Positions 1 through 6,549 of a stretch of DNA of 9,648 nt are shown here, piece after piece (position 1 is the stretch's first letter; each line of letters starts with the position of its first letter). Under the pieces are notes generated by a model that saw only the letters and a list, made by a program, of their open reading frames with translations, was not told where the DNA came from and did no database searches. The position numbers were made by a program, and so were the translations under genes. Origin of the DNA: Scatosoma sp045660225 (GTDB taxonomy: Bacteria > Bacillota > Clostridia > Christensenellales > Borkfalkiaceae); assembly GCA_045660225.1 (NCBI GenBank), contig JAZRDK010000022.1, positions 1 to 9,648 on the forward strand, given 5' to 3'.

Positions 1-53
1 ATATGCCCCGTATACTTTTTTTGTGCGTTAAGTTTTCTAATATCAATTTGCAT
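1..53 (-). CDS. yceD: Probable YceD/DUF177 family protein, N-terminal fragment running off the window
   Basis: Only 17 codons are visible, reading MQIDIRKLNAQKKYTGH before the left edge. The opening Met-hydrophobic-Asp-Ile/Leu-x-x-Leu pattern resembles the start of clostridial DUF177 (YceD) proteins, which are linked to 23S rRNA accumulation and normally sit directly before rpmF (ribosomal protein L32). The neighbourhood supports this: tmcAL/ylbM, pta, ackA, DUF177, rpmF is a common order in Clostridia, and in Bacillus ylbM lies beside ylbN-rpmF. A near-consensus promoter lies immediately upstream at 72-100. The ATG has no clear Shine-Dalgarno sequence, and the predicted leader is only about 12 nt, which is odd. 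No upstream in-frame start was found back to the promoter. The identification rests on a very short fragment plus synteny, so it is tentative. Confidence 0.5.
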   Translation of the reverse strand, partial: MQIDIRKLNAQKKYTGH

Positions 54-71
54 TGTAAAACCGACTAAACA

Positions 72-100
72 AGTATAGTATATTTCAAGTCGTTTGTCAA
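72..100 (-). promoter_or_regulatory. Strong sigma-A type promoter reading left, for the probable yceD-rpmF genes
   Basis: On the minus strand TTGACA (100-95) is followed by a 17-nt spacer and TATACT (77-72). That is a perfect -35 and a 5/6 match at -10. The DNA just upstream is A-rich with several A runs, like an UP element. Transcription should begin near 65-66, about 12 nt before the ATG at 53. The promoter lies in the 76-nt gap between the ackA stop and the next start, so the downstream gene can be expressed independently of pta-ackA. Confidence 0.75.
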
Positions 101-129
101 CTTTTTTTCGTGATATTTTTTCGAATTTT

Positions 130-1323
130 TTATAATAATTCGACAGTTTCTCTTGCAATGACTAATTCTTCGTTGGTAGGAATAATCAAAACCTTCACTT
201 TCGAATCTTTGCCGGAAATATCACGGATTTGACCGTTGTTCTTTTCCTGGTTCTTTTCTTCGTCAATCGAAAGCCCTAAATATTCCATATTCGAACAAAT
301 TGCCGAGCGCACCACGGGCGTATTTTCGCCCACGCCTGCCGTGAACACGATACAATCCACGCCGTTCATAACCGCCGCGTAAGAGCCGACGTATTTCTTG
401 CACGCATACGAGAACATATCCAAGGCAAGTCTTGCCCTTTCGTTTCCTTCACTCGACGCCTTCGTCAAATCTCTAAAGTCGCTGGACACACCCGATACGC
501 CTGCCATACCGCATTTTTTGTTTAAGTACGTCAGAGCTTCGTTAACCGTCCAACCTTCTTTGCCTGCCAAATATTCTACGACAGCCGAATCGACGTCGCC
601 ACTACGCGTACCCATAGGCACGCCTGCAAGTGGCGTAAAGCCCATCGACGTGTCAACGCTCTTCCCACCGTTTACCGCAGTAATCGACGAGCCGTTGCCA
701 AGGTGACAGGTTATGATTTTAAGCTCGGCAGGGTTTTTACCAAGATATTTCGCAGCTTCCTGGGAAACGAACTTATGGCTCGTACCATGGAAACCGTAAC
801 GGCGCACCGAATATTTTTCGTAATGCTTATAATCAATAGCGTACATATACGCGTAATCGGGCATCGTGAAATGGAAACTGGTATCAAACACCAGCGCCAT
901 CGGCGTCGTAGGCATTGCGTTTCTACAAGCCTGCACGCCAATAATAGCGGCAGGGTTATGCAAAGGCGCAAGGTCGCAAAGTTCTTGCATCTTTTCCATA
1001 ACGTCGTCGGAAACAAGCACGGGCTTTTTGAAAACTTCGCCCGACGCAACGGCGCGATGACCTACCGCATCGATTTCAGACATCGACGAAATGACGCCGA
1101 TTTCCGCGTCCGTAAGCGCGTTCAAAACAAGTGCAACCGCTACGTTATGGTCAGGCATAGCCTTTTCAATAACCGTTTCTTGCCCCTTTGCCTTATGCGT
1201 GAGTTTCGAACCGTCGATACCGATACGTTCGCACGTGCCTTTTGCGATAACGCCTTCCGTTTCCATATCAATAAGCTGATATTTAAGGGAAGAACTTCCC
1301 GAATTGATGACGAGTACTTTCAT
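130..1323 (-). CDS. ackA: Acetate kinase
   Basis: Catalyses acetyl phosphate + ADP <-> acetate + ATP, the substrate-level phosphorylation step after Pta in the cytosol. The 397-residue protein has the family's usual length and the ASKHA fold signatures. VINSGSSSLKYQ holds Asn7. Arg90 is in GHR, Asp147 in FDTSFH, His179 in YGFHGTSH, and Arg240 in GTRSGD. The GVGENTP adenosine loop is at about 331-337, and Glu385 is in PTNEEL. These align with the known catalytic and binding residues of Methanosarcina acetate kinase (Asn7, Arg91, Asp148, His180, Arg241, Glu384). One deviation: the usual GHRVVHGGE reads GHRAVASGE. I chose the ATG at 1323 because GGGGGTGG (1336-1329) lies 5 nt upstream. An in-frame GTG at 1332 overlaps that site and is less likely. 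The gene follows the pta stop by 14 nt, so the two form one operon. I found no convincing terminator after the stop. Confidence 0.97.
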   Translation of the reverse strand: MKVLVINSGSSSLKYQLIDMETEGVIAKGTCERIGIDGSKLTHKAKGQETVIEKAMPDHNVAVALVLNALTDAEIGVISSMSEIDAVGHRAVASGEVFKKPVLVSDDVMEKMQELCDLAPLHNPAAIIGVQACRNAMPTTPMALVFDTSFHFTMPDYAYMYAIDYKHYEKYSVRRYGFHGTSHKFVSQEAAKYLGKNPAELKIITCHLGNGSSITAVNGGKSVDTSMGFTPLAGVPMGTRSGDVDSAVVEYLAGKEGWTVNEALTYLNKKCGMAGVSGVSSDFRDLTKASSEGNERARLALDMFSYACKKYVGSYAAVMNGVDCIVFTAGVGENTPVVRSAICSNMEYLGLSIDEEKNQEKNNGQIRDISGKDSKVKVLIIPTNEELVIARETVELL

Positions 1324-1337
1324 TACATCCACCCCCG

Positions 1338-2336
1338 TTAAAGCTGTGCTTGCAACGCGGTAATCGCAACCGCCGCAACGATGTCTTCCGATTTACAACC
1401 CCTAGACAAATCGTTTAAGGGCTTTGCAAAGCCTTGGCAAATAGGGCCTACCGCCATAAATCCGCCCAAGCGTTCTGCAATTTTATAGCCAATGTTGCCT
1501 GCCTGCAAGTCGGGAAAAATGAACACGTTTGCTTGACCTGCAACGTCCGATTCGGGCGCTTTTAACTGTGCAACGGAAGGCACGATAGCCGCGTCGAATT
1601 GAAGTTCGCCGTCCAACTTCAAATCGGGTGCTTTTTCCTTTGCAATTTTTACCGCTTCTGCAACCAACGTAACGTTGTCGTGTTTTGCGCTACCCTTCGT
1701 AGAGAAGGAAAGCATTGCAACCTTAGGCTCGATACCAGTAATTGCTTTTGCGGAGTTTGCCGTTGCAATGGCGCAATCCGCAAGCCCTTCGCTGGTGTAC
1801 GTGGGATTCAAACCGCAGTCAGCAAAAAATACCATACCATCGGGACAATATTGATTACCTTGAGGAGGACAAATCATCAGGTTAAAACTGGAAACGGACG
1901 AAACGCCTTTCGCCGTCTTGATAATTTGCAAGCCGGGACGGAGCGTGTTTGCCGTAGAGTGACAAGCACCGGAAACCAAGCCGTCAACGTCGCCCATTTT
2001 CAGCATCATTGCACCGAAATACGTGCCGTCTTGCAAGAGCTTGGACGCCTGTTCGGGGGTCATACCCTTAGACGCGCGCAATTCGCAAAGTTTTGCGTTG
2101 TATTCGGGGAGCTTGTCCGAAGTCAATGGATTGACAATGGTAACGCCCGTCAAATCTACGTCGGGATTTTCCGCCTTAATCATAGCTTCGTCGCCGAGAA
2201 GGACGATTTTAGCAACCCCTTCCTTCGTTGCGTCGGCAGCCGCCTTTACCACGCGCTTGTCTTCGCCTTCGCAAAGCACAATCGTCTTACCCAAAGCTTT
2301 TGCTTTTGTTTTAATTTCATCAAGAATATTACGCAT
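1338..2336 (-). CDS. pta: Phosphate acetyltransferase (short form)
   Basis: Transfers the acetyl group of acetyl-CoA to phosphate, giving acetyl phosphate for AckA and releasing CoA. At 332 residues it is the single-domain PTA_PTB form typical of Firmicutes and Methanosarcina, without the N-terminal regulatory domains of the enterobacterial enzyme. The start MRNILDEIKTKAKALGKTIV and the segment GDVDGLVSGACHSTANTLRPGLQ (about 115-137) are characteristic. Arg87 (ELRASKG), Arg133 (TLRPG) and Ser311-Arg312 (NDLSRG) match the CoA and active-site residues Arg87, Arg133, Ser309 and Arg310 of the Methanosarcina enzyme. The ATG at 2336 has an AAGGAG ribosome binding site at 2349-2344 with 7-nt spacing. 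It is the first gene of pta-ackA and is driven by the promoter at 2423-2451, with a leader of about 80 nt. Confidence 0.97.
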   Translation of the reverse strand: MRNILDEIKTKAKALGKTIVLCEGEDKRVVKAAADATKEGVAKIVLLGDEAMIKAENPDVDLTGVTIVNPLTSDKLPEYNAKLCELRASKGMTPEQASKLLQDGTYFGAMMLKMGDVDGLVSGACHSTANTLRPGLQIIKTAKGVSSVSSFNLMICPPQGNQYCPDGMVFFADCGLNPTYTSEGLADCAIATANSAKAITGIEPKVAMLSFSTKGSAKHDNVTLVAEAVKIAKEKAPDLKLDGELQFDAAIVPSVAQLKAPESDVAGQANVFIFPDLQAGNIGYKIAERLGGFMAVGPICQGFAKPLNDLSRGCKSEDIVAAVAITALQAQL

Positions 2337-2363
2337 AATTTATCTCCTTGAAACGCTAAACGC

Positions 2364-2392
2364 TTTATTTATTTAAATTTTTAGTGTATAAT
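2364..2392 (+). promoter_or_regulatory. Likely promoter for tmcAL (ylbM)
   Basis: A perfect -10 hexamer TATAAT lies at 2387-2392. At 17-nt spacing the -35 is only TTTATT (2364-2369, 3/6), set in A/T-rich DNA. Predicted start is near 2399, giving a leader of about 70 nt to the ATG at 2471. The -10 is convincing and the -35 weak. No better plus-strand candidate was seen in the intergenic region. The transcript would run through the pta promoter on the opposite strand. Confidence 0.5.
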
Positions 2393-2422
2393 GAAAGAAA
2401 GAGTTTTCACTACACTATTTCT

Positions 2423-2451
2423 ATTATAGCACACTTAATTTTTAATGTAAA
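2423..2451 (-). promoter_or_regulatory. Sigma-A type promoter of pta-ackA
   Basis: On the minus strand TTTACA (2451-2446, 5/6) is followed by a 17-nt spacer and TATAAT (2428-2423, 6/6). The predicted start is near 2416, leaving a leader of about 80 nt before pta. No operator palindrome or riboswitch fold was evident in the leader. Confidence 0.75.
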
Positions 2452-2470
2452 GGAATTGCAGAGAATTAAA

Positions 2471-3616
2471 ATGAAAATTTGCGCGATAATTTGCGAATAC
2501 AACCCCCTTCATAACGGGCATCTTTACCAAATCGGCGAAGCAAAACGTCTTTCGGGCGCGGACGCCGTTTTGTGCCTTATGAGCGGTAACTTCGTGCAAC
2601 GGGGCGAGCCTGCCTTTATGAATAAGTATATCCGCGCAAAGCACGCCGTAAACGCAGGCGCAGACGTCGTTTTAGAATTGCCTACGGTGTTTGCCACTTC
2701 GTCAGCCGAATACTTTGCAAAAGGCGCAGTTTCCTTGCTTAACAAAATCCCGTCCGTCACAACCCTTTGTTTTGGCGCGGAAAGGGCGGAGAAAGAAGTG
2801 TTTTTACAAACGGCAAACTTTCTTAATAACGAGCCGAAATGCGTTTCAAAAAAAATCAAAGCCCTGACAGGCGAAGGCGTAAGCTACGCCAAAGCGCGCG
2901 CAACGGCTTGGGAAGGCACGCTCCCTTCAGACTTTTTAACTTCACCCAACAACATTTTGGGCGTAGAATATACGCGCGCTATTTTGTCCTTGCAATCGAG
3001 CATCGAAATTTTGCCCATCTTACGCAAAGACGGCGGATATAAAGACGAAACGTTGCACACGGGTTTTTCGTCGGCGACGGCAATACGCAAAGCGGTAGCC
3101 AACGGCGAAAACGTAAAAAACGCCCTTCCCCCCTTCGTTTTATCCGACCTTCCTAAAGTGTTAGAAACACGTTTGCTTGCGCTGGAAAAGTACGCGGTGC
3201 TTAGCACCCCTGCCGAGCGAATCGCAAAGACGTTGGATTGTGTAGAAGGGTTAGAAAACGCCTTCAAAAAATGCGCAGAAAAAGACGAGTCTTTCGTGGA
3301 AAGTTTAACGTCGCCCAGGTACACGTCTTCAAGGATTCGTCGAATCGCCCTGCAAAACCTTCTAAAAATCGATGAAGCTTTAATTCAACAATCACTCCAA
3401 GCCCCGCTTTATCTTAAGATTTTGGGCATAAAGAAAGGCAAAAACGAGCTTTTATCCGCTTTAAGCGAATCCAACCTGCCCATCCTTGCGCGTCCGCGCG
3501 ACGAATCCCAACTTTTCGGCGTAGCAAAGCGTTGTTATGAAACCGACTTGTTCAGCGAGAAGGTACACGCGCTTTTGTACGGAAATCCTGGAAAAATCGA
3601 CGTATTTATCGACTAA
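2471..3616 (+). CDS. tmcAL: tRNA(Met) cytidine acetate ligase (TmcAL/YlbM family)
   Basis: A member of the nucleotidyltransferase-fold family that, in Bacillus subtilis (YlbM), uses acetate and ATP to make N4-acetylcytidine at position 34 of elongator tRNA-Met. The 381-residue product opens with the family signature CEYNPLHNGH (residues 8-17), whose His14 and His17 form the HxGH nucleotide-binding motif. LMSGNFVQRGEPA follows at about 36-48, TSPNNILGVEY at 157-167 and the second nucleotide-binding motif SSATAIR at 200-206. The reading frame is open upstream to an ATG at 2384, but that codon overlaps the -10 hexamer of the likely promoter. The family motif starts correctly from ATG 2471. Its ribosome binding site is weak: AAAGGA at 2449-2454 is too distant, and only GCAGAG is closer. 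The gene diverges from pta-ackA, whose product acetate is the TmcAL substrate; any functional link is inference. Confidence 0.92.
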   Translation: MKICAIICEYNPLHNGHLYQIGEAKRLSGADAVLCLMSGNFVQRGEPAFMNKYIRAKHAVNAGADVVLELPTVFATSSAEYFAKGAVSLLNKIPSVTTLCFGAERAEKEVFLQTANFLNNEPKCVSKKIKALTGEGVSYAKARATAWEGTLPSDFLTSPNNILGVEYTRAILSLQSSIEILPILRKDGGYKDETLHTGFSSATAIRKAVANGENVKNALPPFVLSDLPKVLETRLLALEKYAVLSTPAERIAKTLDCVEGLENAFKKCAEKDESFVESLTSPRYTSSRIRRIALQNLLKIDEALIQQSLQAPLYLKILGIKKGKNELLSALSESNLPILARPRDESQLFGVAKRCYETDLFSEKVHALLYGNPGKIDVFID

Positions 3617-3645
3617 AAAACGTAGCCTTAAACGGCTACGTTTTT
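3616..3645 (+). terminator. Bidirectional intrinsic terminator between tmcAL and thiI
   Basis: CGTAGCC (3621-3627) pairs perfectly with GGCTACG (3634-3640) around a 6-nt loop. The stem is extended by A:T pairs (3616-3620 with 3641-3645). On the plus strand it is followed by a T-rich tract. Read on the minus strand the hairpin is followed by six T. It starts at the tmcAL stop codon and ends 2 nt from the thiI stop codon, so it can end both converging transcripts. Confidence 0.9.
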
Positions 3646-3647
3646 CT

Positions 3648-4808
3648 TTATTTGATATCAATTTTCTCAAGCGATGCAAACGCTTCTTCAATCAATCCTT
3701 CCACGTCAAGCTTTTCTTCTTCTTTTTGAATTTCGGAGAGTTTGGGACGAATTGCCGGATAATCGGGCAAGAACACCGTACAACAGTCTTCAAACGGCAA
3801 AATCGACGTTTCGTACGCACCCATTTTCACGGAGCGTTCAATAATTTCGTTTTTGTCGAAACCGATTAAGGGACGAAGGACGGGCAGTTGTTCGACGACG
3901 GAATTGGAAGACGTAATGCCTTCAATCGTTTGACTTGCAACTTGACCAAGACTTTCGCCCGTAATCAAGCAGAGCGCGCCGATTCTGCGCGCGTGGCGTT
4001 CAGCGATTCGATACATAAAACGACGAAGGAGCGTAATCATAAGCTCTGGTTTACACTTTTCGTGAATTGCTTCTTGAATATGCGTAACGCTGACGACGCA
4101 AAGTTTCGTACCACAGGTGTATTCGCTTAAAATTTTCGCCAAATCCACCACTTTTTCCTTTGCTTGCATATTCGTATACGGATAACTGTGGAAATGCAAG
4201 CAATCGACGTTCATACCGCGTTTTGCCATCATATACCCTGCAACGGGGCTGTCAATACCGCCGGAAAGCAACAAAAGTCCCTTACCTGCCGTGCCGACGG
4301 GCATACCGTTTGCACCTTCGATAAATTCGCCAAAGACAAGTGCCTTACCGTTTTCACGAATATCGACGCGGACGGTAAAATCGGGCTTGTGCACGTCGAC
4401 GGATAAACCGCCTTTCGCATGCGCAAGCAACATACCGCCAAGCGTACGGCTAAGCTCCACAGACGTCATCGGATATTTCTTGTCGCCACGGTGGGATTCC
4501 ACCTTAAACGTACCGCTTGTCGGGGAAATCGTCTTTGCGATTTCAAAGATGGAATCTAAATCCGACTCCGTTTCGTACGCCACGCTTATCGTGTGCACGC
4601 CGAAAACCTTTTGCAATTTTTCCACGACGCGTTCCGTTTCAAAATCGTCAAAGTTTTTGACGAGATAGCGTCCGCTTTGTTTGATTAGCTCGTGCGGAAT
4701 TTCTTTTAACGCGCGGTTCAAATTCGTTTCAAACGCGCGTTCGAAAAAGCCCCTGTTTTTGCCTTTTAAGTAGATTTCCGAATAACGGATGATAATAACC
4801 TTTTGCAT
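3648..4808 (-). CDS. thiI: tRNA 4-thiouridine synthase (tRNA sulfurtransferase) ThiI, no rhodanese domain
   Basis: Activates uridine 8 of tRNA with ATP and inserts sulfur from a cysteine desulfurase persulfide. In some organisms the enzyme also supplies sulfur for the thiamine thiazole. The 386 residues show an N-terminal ferredoxin-like region, a THUMP RNA-binding domain (about 60-165) and a PP-loop ATP pyrophosphatase domain. The PP-loop SGGIDSPVAGYMM begins at 182, and LITGESLGQVASQT lies at about 281-294. The protein ends soon after PFEDCC (Cys342, Cys343), so it lacks the C-terminal rhodanese domain of the E. coli enzyme. This is the normal Firmicutes form. The ATG at 4808 has AAGGA (4819-4815), which overlaps the stop codon of the desulfurase gene, 9 nt upstream. 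Pairing with an adjacent desulfurase matches the nifZ-thiI arrangement of Bacillus. Last gene of the operon. Confidence 0.96.
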   Translation of the reverse strand: MQKVIIIRYSEIYLKGKNRGFFERAFETNLNRALKEIPHELIKQSGRYLVKNFDDFETERVVEKLQKVFGVHTISVAYETESDLDSIFEIAKTISPTSGTFKVESHRGDKKYPMTSVELSRTLGGMLLAHAKGGLSVDVHKPDFTVRVDIRENGKALVFGEFIEGANGMPVGTAGKGLLLLSGGIDSPVAGYMMAKRGMNVDCLHFHSYPYTNMQAKEKVVDLAKILSEYTCGTKLCVVSVTHIQEAIHEKCKPELMITLLRRFMYRIAERHARRIGALCLITGESLGQVASQTIEGITSSNSVVEQLPVLRPLIGFDKNEIIERSVKMGAYETSILPFEDCCTVFLPDYPAIRPKLSEIQKEEEKLDVEGLIEEAFASLEKIDIK

Positions 4809-4817
4809 ACTCTTTCC

Positions 4818-5948
4818 TTATTTCATTTTTTGCTGTAATTGCACGCCGATTTCGTTCAAAATTTCTATCGCCTTCTCCACTTCGACTTCCGTAATTTCCG
4901 TAGAAAAACTGACGCGAAGTACGCCGTCTGCCGTCCTTTCGTCGTGTCCGCAGGCAAGAATTACCTTACTGTAACGATTTTTCGCGTTAGACGAACAAGC
5001 CGAGCCCGTGCCGACGATAAGACCTTTGTCTTCCGCCATGTGTAACAACACTTCACCGCGAAGACCAACCGCGGAAACGCTTAAAATATACGGCGTTCCT
5101 TCCGTAGACGACAAGCGCGTATACACCGATTTATCCAACCCTTCCCACAGTTTTTCACGATACGCTTGCAACCTACGGTAATCTTCTTTTATCGTTGCGA
5201 ATTTCTTTTCCGAAGCGTACGTGAATTGCATAATGCCAAACGTGTTTTCCGTACCGCTTCGCCTTCCGCTTTCCTGCCCACCGCCGAAAATGTAAGCAGG
5301 CAACACCAACGACTTTCTTTTTATCAACGCACCCACGCCCTTTAATCCGCCGATTTTATGCGCGCTGACGGAATACAGGTCGATGTCTTTAGACAATCTA
5401 AACGGGATTTTTCCGTACGCTTGCACGCCGTCCACGTGGAAAATGACGCGCGGATTTTTTTTCTTTACTTGTTTTGCAATTTCGTTGACGTCGTTGATTG
5501 CGCCGATTTCGTTGTTAACGTGCATCACGGACACGAACGACGTTTTATCGTCCACCAAGCGAAGGAGCGCGTCCACGTCCACTTTGCCGTCCCGTTTAAG
5601 GGGCGCAATTCTCAATTCGATAACGCCACGCGTTTTCAGTTCGGTGAGCGGAGCGGATACGGCGGAGTGTTCGCCTGCCGTGGTTACCGCGTTTCCGCGT
5701 TTTGCAAACGAGAAAATCGCCTGGTTGTTCGATTCCGTACCGCAGGAGGTAAACACGAGCTCGAAAAAGTTTTCGTCGGCGACGTTATAAAGCAAAGCGG
5801 AGCGCGCTTTTTTAAGCTCGCCCTGCAATGCAAACCCTTCACGGTATAAAGCGGAAGGATTATAAAATTTTTCTTTCGCAAAAACCGTCGCTCTTTCAAA
5901 AGCTTCCGCGCACGGTTTCGTCGTACCTGCGTTGTCTAAATAAATCAT
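4818..5948 (-). CDS. Cysteine desulfurase (NifS/IscS family, NifZ-like partner of ThiI)
   Basis: A PLP-dependent enzyme that converts cysteine to alanine and carries the sulfur as a persulfide. The 376-residue protein starts with the family signature MIYLDNAGTTKP. It has TSCGTESNN (about 67-75), His94 in GEHSAV that stacks on PLP, and HVDGVQAYGK with the PLP-binding Asp. The Schiff-base lysine is Lys198 in VSAHKIGGLKGVG. The catalytic Cys318 lies in GTGSACSS followed by a loop of group-I length. Position directly before thiI, with no iscU, sufB or other cluster-assembly genes in view, suggests a dedicated ThiI sulfur donor like Bacillus NifZ rather than a general iron-sulfur cluster enzyme. 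That assignment is inference. Its ATG overlaps the stop of the upstream membrane-protein gene (ATGA) and its ribosome binding site is poor, so translational coupling is likely. Confidence 0.95.
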   Translation of the reverse strand: MIYLDNAGTTKPCAEAFERATVFAKEKFYNPSALYREGFALQGELKKARSALLYNVADENFFELVFTSCGTESNNQAIFSFAKRGNAVTTAGEHSAVSAPLTELKTRGVIELRIAPLKRDGKVDVDALLRLVDDKTSFVSVMHVNNEIGAINDVNEIAKQVKKKNPRVIFHVDGVQAYGKIPFRLSKDIDLYSVSAHKIGGLKGVGALIKRKSLVLPAYIFGGGQESGRRSGTENTFGIMQFTYASEKKFATIKEDYRRLQAYREKLWEGLDKSVYTRLSSTEGTPYILSVSAVGLRGEVLLHMAEDKGLIVGTGSACSSNAKNRYSKVILACGHDERTADGVLRVSFSTEITEVEVEKAIEILNEIGVQLQQKMK

Positions 5949-6529
5949 ACCCTGTTCTTTTTCTTTTCCTGCGAAACGTAGTCGCTTTCCAAAACCGAGC
6001 GCTTTACGAATTTCAAGATATTGACAAGCAAATCTTCTCTACACTCTAACACGTACAATTTTCTGCCGTTGTCTTGCGTGAGAATATACATAAAAAACTT
6101 ATCTTCGCGCGCCGTGGCATTGGACGTACAAAACACGGTTTTCGTGTTTGGGTCAGTCGAAAAACGCTCGAAAGAAGGGTTGTCAACGTCACCGATTTGA
6201 ATCATATCCGCACAATCCATTTTGACAACCAAGCGTCTTTTGTTGACGTTGAAAACGCGCGCAATACGAAGCTCGCCTGAAACGAACGAGTAGTCGTAAC
6301 TGACGTTGAAACGCATTTTGATTTTTCGGAATACGAACCAGCAACCAAAAAACCACGCGCACATCAACAGCCAAAGCACAAGCAACGACGTCGGTAGGTA
6401 TAAAATCATAAACAAACCGAATACGCCGATTGCCAAAAACACGATAGACAAGACGTTAAACACCTTGTATCTGCGCGATTCCTTCGCAGAGTTATCGGCA
6501 ATCGAGCTTTCTTCGTAAAATACGTCCAT
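5945..6529 (-). CDS. Two-helix membrane protein with a cytoplasmic C-terminal domain, function unknown
   Basis: I do not recognise a function. The 194-residue protein has a polar N-terminus (1-22), two hydrophobic segments (about 23-44 and 47-68) joined by a very short turn, then a basic FRKIK boundary. A soluble C-terminal domain of about 110 residues (75-180) is rich in alternating beta-type stretches, such as SYDYSFVSGELRIARVFN and KFFMYILTQDNGRKLYVLE. The last residues (187-194) are lysine-rich. The layout, an inner-membrane hairpin plus a PH-like beta domain, recalls uncharacterised clostridial families such as DUF6106, but I cannot confirm membership. The start is the ATG at 6529 because AAGGAG (6542-6537) lies 7 nt upstream. 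The frame stays open to 6760, but that extension lies inside dapF and is Arg-rich shadow sequence. The gene sits 20 nt after carB-dapF and overlaps the desulfurase start by 4 nt. Confidence 0.85.
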   Translation of the reverse strand: MDVFYEESSIADNSAKESRRYKVFNVLSIVFLAIGVFGLFMILYLPTSLLVLWLLMCAWFFGCWFVFRKIKMRFNVSYDYSFVSGELRIARVFNVNKRRLVVKMDCADMIQIGDVDNPSFERFSTDPNTKTVFCTSNATAREDKFFMYILTQDNGRKLYVLECREDLLVNILKFVKRSVLESDYVSQEKKKNRV

Positions 6530-6549
6530 TACGTATCTCCTTACTTTCC

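Noticed and set aside
120..143. Small hairpin CGAATT/AATTCG at the ackA stop as a terminator
   Set aside because: On the minus strand it is followed by A runs, not a T tract, and the stem is short and A/T-rich. ackA therefore has no convincing intrinsic terminator here and may read into the next gene.
1324..1332. GTG start for acetate kinase three codons upstream
   Set aside because: It falls inside the G-rich ribosome binding site. The ATG at 1323 gives the standard MKVLVINSGSSS start.
1599..2351. 250-residue plus-strand open frame opposite pta
   Set aside because: Antisense shadow of a well-recognised gene. Composition rich in Arg, Cys, His and Phe, with no family motif.
2399..2434. Second plus-strand promoter using TATTAT at 2422-2427
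   Set aside because: No acceptable -35 hexamer at 15-19 nt spacing. The match is better explained as the complement of the pta -10.
2384..2470. Longer TmcAL start at ATG 2384
   Set aside because: The start overlaps the TATAAT of the likely promoter, the added 29 residues are not family-like, and the conserved protein begins at MKICAIICEYNP.
5358..5849. 163-residue plus-strand open frame opposite the cysteine desulfurase
   Set aside because: Antisense shadow of a conserved gene whose catalytic motifs are intact.
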